DNA from: Opitutales bacterium
GTDB taxonomy: Bacteria; Verrucomicrobiota; Verrucomicrobiia; Opitutales; JAJFLR01
Assembly: GCA_021772565.1 (NCBI GenBank)
Contig: JAJFLR010000048.1
Location: 1 to 35,820, forward strand
Reading direction: 5' to 3'
DNA: 35,820 nucleotides
A program made the translations under genes and the position numbers. Positions 33,615 to 35,820 of the stretch are shown in pieces (position 1 is the first letter of the stretch; each line of letters begins with the position of its first letter). The notes under the pieces were generated by a model. The model saw only the letters and a program-made list of their open reading frames with translations. It was not told where the DNA came from and made no database searches.

Positions 33615-35009
33615 ATGGAACAAATTAAAACTGAACATAATTATTGGGCTAATATTAAGAATGAGTTAAAAAATTTATTATCAGAGGATATATTTAATAT
33701 GTGGATTAGTCCGCTTCAATGTGTTGAAGAAGGCGATGAAACTTGGATTTTATCAGCACCTAATGAATTTGCGGCTATCTGGCTAAAAGATAACTACCTT
33801 GATCTTATAAGCAAACATGCTGAAATTTTAACCCAAAAGCCTATTCTCATCGTTGTTGAATCAAATGATTCATCACATGAAAACCCTAATAACAGGGTTC
33901 AAAGTAGTCGTGACCGGTCTGTCAGTGACAAACTTGAAATTGCCGGTGCTAACAAGAGGGGATTGAAGTCGCATATTAAGACAAAGATTCCATTGTTAAA
34001 TCATAAAAATACATTTGAAAATTTCATAGTGGGTTCCAGTAATCAATTAGCACATGCAGCCTGTGTAGCAGTAGCAGATTCATTGGCAAAAGATTATAAT
34101 CCTTTATTTCTCTATGGTGATACTGGATTGGGAAAAACACATTTAATGCATGCTATCGCTCACCAAGTTTTAAATATAAATGAGGATGCTCAAGTTGTTT
34201 ATGTGTCCTGTGAAAAATTTACAAATGAATTTATACGTGCAATTCAGGAAAACAATTTAGTTAATTTTAGAAAATTTTATAGAAATATTGATTTACTTCT
34301 TATTGACGATGTGCATTTCCTCGCCGGTAAAGAGAGAATTCAAGAAGAGTTTTTCCACACTTTTAATGAACTCTATGAATCGCAGAAACAAATTTGTTTG
34401 TCCAGTGATAGACCTGCAAGTGAAATTTCCAAGCTGGAAGCACGTCTTGTCTCCAGATTTCAATGGGGTATGCTCGCTGATATCCAGGCACCTGATTTAG
34501 AAACTCGAGTCGCTATTTTAACCAAGAAAGCCAAGAATGCCGGTTATGACATACCCGATGATATTATTACTTTCATGGCTCAGCACATTACTAGAAATGT
34601 CAGAAGAATGGAAGGGGCTCTAACACGTGTAGCCAGTATTAATATTTTAACCAAAAAAGAACTTAATATATCAACTGTCGAATCACTTATTCAGGATATT
34701 TTACTGGAAGAGGCTCAAAGCAAATTAACTATAGAAAAAATCCAGAAAAAAATTATCGATTTTTACGAGCTTCGTATGACTGACCTTTTAGGAAAAAGGC
34801 GACCCAACAAAATTGCATTTCCAAGACAGGTTGCCATGTACTTATGTAGATTATTAACTTCACATTCTCTTCAGGAAATTGGTGATGCATTCGGTGGCCG
34901 TGATCATGGTACTGTTATTCATGCCTGTAAAACTGTAGAAAATATGACAGATCAGGATGATAAAATTAAGCGAGATGTTGATTACCTGACTAAAAATTTA
35001 TCAGTTTAA
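33615..35009 (+). CDS. dnaA: Chromosomal replication initiator DnaA
   Basis: The 464-residue protein binds DnaA boxes at the origin and opens DNA for replication. It has all four domains: an N-terminal helicase-loading domain (about 1-80, YWANIKNELKN and FNMWISPLQ), a linker (about 85-130), the AAA+ domain with Walker A YGDTGLGKTH (167-176), Walker B LLLIDDVHFL (227-236), sensor 2 RRMEGALTRV (330-339), and the DNA-binding domain with PRQVAMYLCRLLT (403-415) and the signature AFGGRDHGTVIHA (425-437). The length is standard. No dnaN or recF follows; instead a small gene comes 12 bp downstream. One DnaA box lies just before the start codon. Confidence 0.98.
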   Translation: MEQIKTEHNYWANIKNELKNLLSEDIFNMWISPLQCVEEGDETWILSAPNEFAAIWLKDNYLDLISKHAEILTQKPILIVVESNDSSHENPNNRVQSSRDRSVSDKLEIAGANKRGLKSHIKTKIPLLNHKNTFENFIVGSSNQLAHAACVAVADSLAKDYNPLFLYGDTGLGKTHLMHAIAHQVLNINEDAQVVYVSCEKFTNEFIRAIQENNLVNFRKFYRNIDLLLIDDVHFLAGKERIQEEFFHTFNELYESQKQICLSSDRPASEISKLEARLVSRFQWGMLADIQAPDLETRVAILTKKAKNAGYDIPDDIITFMAQHITRNVRRMEGALTRVASINILTKKELNISTVESLIQDILLEEAQSKLTIEKIQKKIIDFYELRMTDLLGKRRPNKIAFPRQVAMYLCRLLTSHSLQEIGDAFGGRDHGTVIHACKTVENMTDQDDKIKRDVDYLTKNLSV

Positions 35010-35021
35010 AAATTGCAATAT

Positions 35022-35468
35022 ATGACTCTTACTGAAGAGCAAAATAAACAAATAGCTAAGTGGATTAGCGATGGTTTAACCTTATCTGATATTCAGAAAA
35101 ATCTTTCGAGTGAATTTGATATCAATATGACTTATATTGATGTTCGGTTTTTAGTTGATGATTTGAACTTGGTATTAAAAGACAAATTACCGGATAAATC
35201 TAAAATTGAGCCCTCTGATACTAAAACAGATAGCAATACACTAGAGAATCTGGGTGGGGTCTCTGTAGATGTTGATAAAGTCATTAAACCAGGAGTGATT
35301 GTCAGTGGAACTGCCAGATTTAGTGATAATGTTACAGCTGAATGGTATGTGGATAATATGGGGCAATTAGGATTGAATCCAAGTGTTGAAAATTATCAGC
35401 CTAACTCAGCTGACATTCAGGAATTTCAAAAACAGCTTGAAGCAGTACTACGTAAGAAAGGACTGTAG
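35022..35468 (+). CDS. Small acidic protein of unknown function downstream of dnaA
   Basis: I prefer the ATG at 35022 (148 residues) over the TTG at 35013, because it gives the natural start MTLTEEQNKQIAKWISDGLT. Residues 1-55 look like a helical HTH-like module (SDGLTLSDIQKNLSSEFDIN, TYIDVRFLVDDL). An acidic linker (about 60-85) leads to a beta-rich segment (PGVIVSGTARFSDNVTAEWY, then VDNMGQLGL) and a C-terminal helix. From general memory similar proteins occur in Opitutae-type Verrucomicrobiota, which supports the placement, but I assign no function. It starts 12 bp after the dnaA stop, so it is likely cotranscribed. Confidence 0.8.
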   Translation: MTLTEEQNKQIAKWISDGLTLSDIQKNLSSEFDINMTYIDVRFLVDDLNLVLKDKLPDKSKIEPSDTKTDSNTLENLGGVSVDVDKVIKPGVIVSGTARFSDNVTAEWYVDNMGQLGLNPSVENYQPNSADIQEFQKQLEAVLRKKGL

Positions 35469-35575
35469 TTATAGTATGTTCGACTTCACTGCTTGATGAG
35501 AATTCGATCAGTTACATTGTGATAATTATTTTGCTACTACCGAGAAACTTGTTTCGACACCTCATCGAGCAAAGC

Positions 35576-35605
35576 GAGTTTCGAACGTAGTGACATGTGA
35601 AACTC
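35576..35605. repeat. Inverted repeat in the right-end noncoding region
   Basis: GAGTTTC (35576-35582) and GAAACTC (35599-35605) form a perfect 7-bp inverted repeat with a 16-nt spacer, and GAAAC-TT-GTTTC lies just to its left (about 35544-35555). The block CATCGAGCAAAGCGAGTTTC is richer in G+C than the surroundings and resembles a dispersed intergenic repeat. The rest of 35469-35820 shows nothing recognisable. Confidence 0.45.
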
Positions 35606-35820
35606 ATAACAATTAAACACGGATTTTTTTTCTGTTAAAATCATATTCTTAAATTCTATTGTTATTCTTCCAATGTTATAGCACACATTCCTTAGTATTT
35701 TTATTCGTTTTTTCTTATTTATTATAACCGTAATCATGGCGGAGTTGTAAAGATAGACTCATCAAGTTGAAGTGCATGTAGGTATTGCTGCTGGTAAACT
35801 AGAAGTTTTCTGGTAATTTG

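Noticed and set aside
35537-35737. 66-codon minus-strand frame at the right end
   Set aside because: It includes the inverted-repeat block and a Lys/Ile-rich AT stretch, without family features or a sensible start.
1-35820. CRISPR array, rRNA or tRNA genes, complete insertion sequence, integrase
   Set aside because: No regularly spaced short repeats, no rRNA/tRNA signatures and no transposase or integrase motifs were seen on either strand.

Overview
The window looks like chromosomal DNA of an AT-rich Gram-negative bacterium, most likely from Verrucomicrobiota (Opitutae-like). The indications are two exosortases together with two proteins carrying PEP-CTERM-like tails, a eukaryote-type UDP-sugar pyrophosphorylase, a small phasin-like coiled-coil protein, a translation-linked cluster rbfA-nrnA-truB-ribF, and a dnaA followed by a small acidic protein of a type I associate with that group. 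This placement is inference from gene content; no rRNA or tRNA gene was found. Very few genes have a recognisable Shine-Dalgarno sequence; A/T-rich leaders predominate.

Left end (1-1800): a decayed, visibly GC-richer region. It holds a minus-strand surface protein gene broken by two single-G insertions, with nearly identical 129-bp LVIVD-type propeller repeats; a fragment of a TonB-dependent receptor; and palindromic dispersed repeats. From 1798 to 5020 come a secreted protein of unknown function, a pair of overlooked small genes (57 and 59 codons) divergent from an HTH regulator with 22-bp direct repeats between them, and a lone MoxR ATPase.

Centre-left (5204-12065): an exosortase-EpsI fusion and a second, single-domain exosortase are divergently transcribed, followed by glycogen synthase glgA, a PEP-CTERM-like secreted protein and a PAS/histidine kinase/receiver hybrid. 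The exosortases would cleave and anchor the two tailed proteins of this window (9615-10265 and 18161-18781) at the cell surface.

Centre (12367-18781): a small membrane protein preceded by a compact structured element, a secreted protein, a Phd-type antitoxin whose PIN toxin partner is broken by a frameshift and a stop codon, a large PD-(D/E)XK nuclease-XPD/DinG helicase fusion cotranscribed with an MFS transporter, and a CHRD-domain protein with a PEP-CTERM tail.

Centre-right (18970-27277): a 936-residue hybrid sensor kinase and, upstream on the same strand, a tightly packed housekeeping run rbfA > nrnA > truB > ribF > FtsB-like > UDP-sugar pyrophosphorylase, and a phasin-like protein. Right end (27422-35468): WaaG-like and WaaE/LgtF-like glycosyltransferases, a GT-C membrane glycosyltransferase, a GspC/PilP-like protein, a long AT-rich noncoding stretch, then dnaA and its small downstream partner.

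The strongest leads for something undescribed are the HTH/small-ORF module at 2869-3855, the structured element at 12798-12874, and the nuclease-helicase fusion with its MFS partner.
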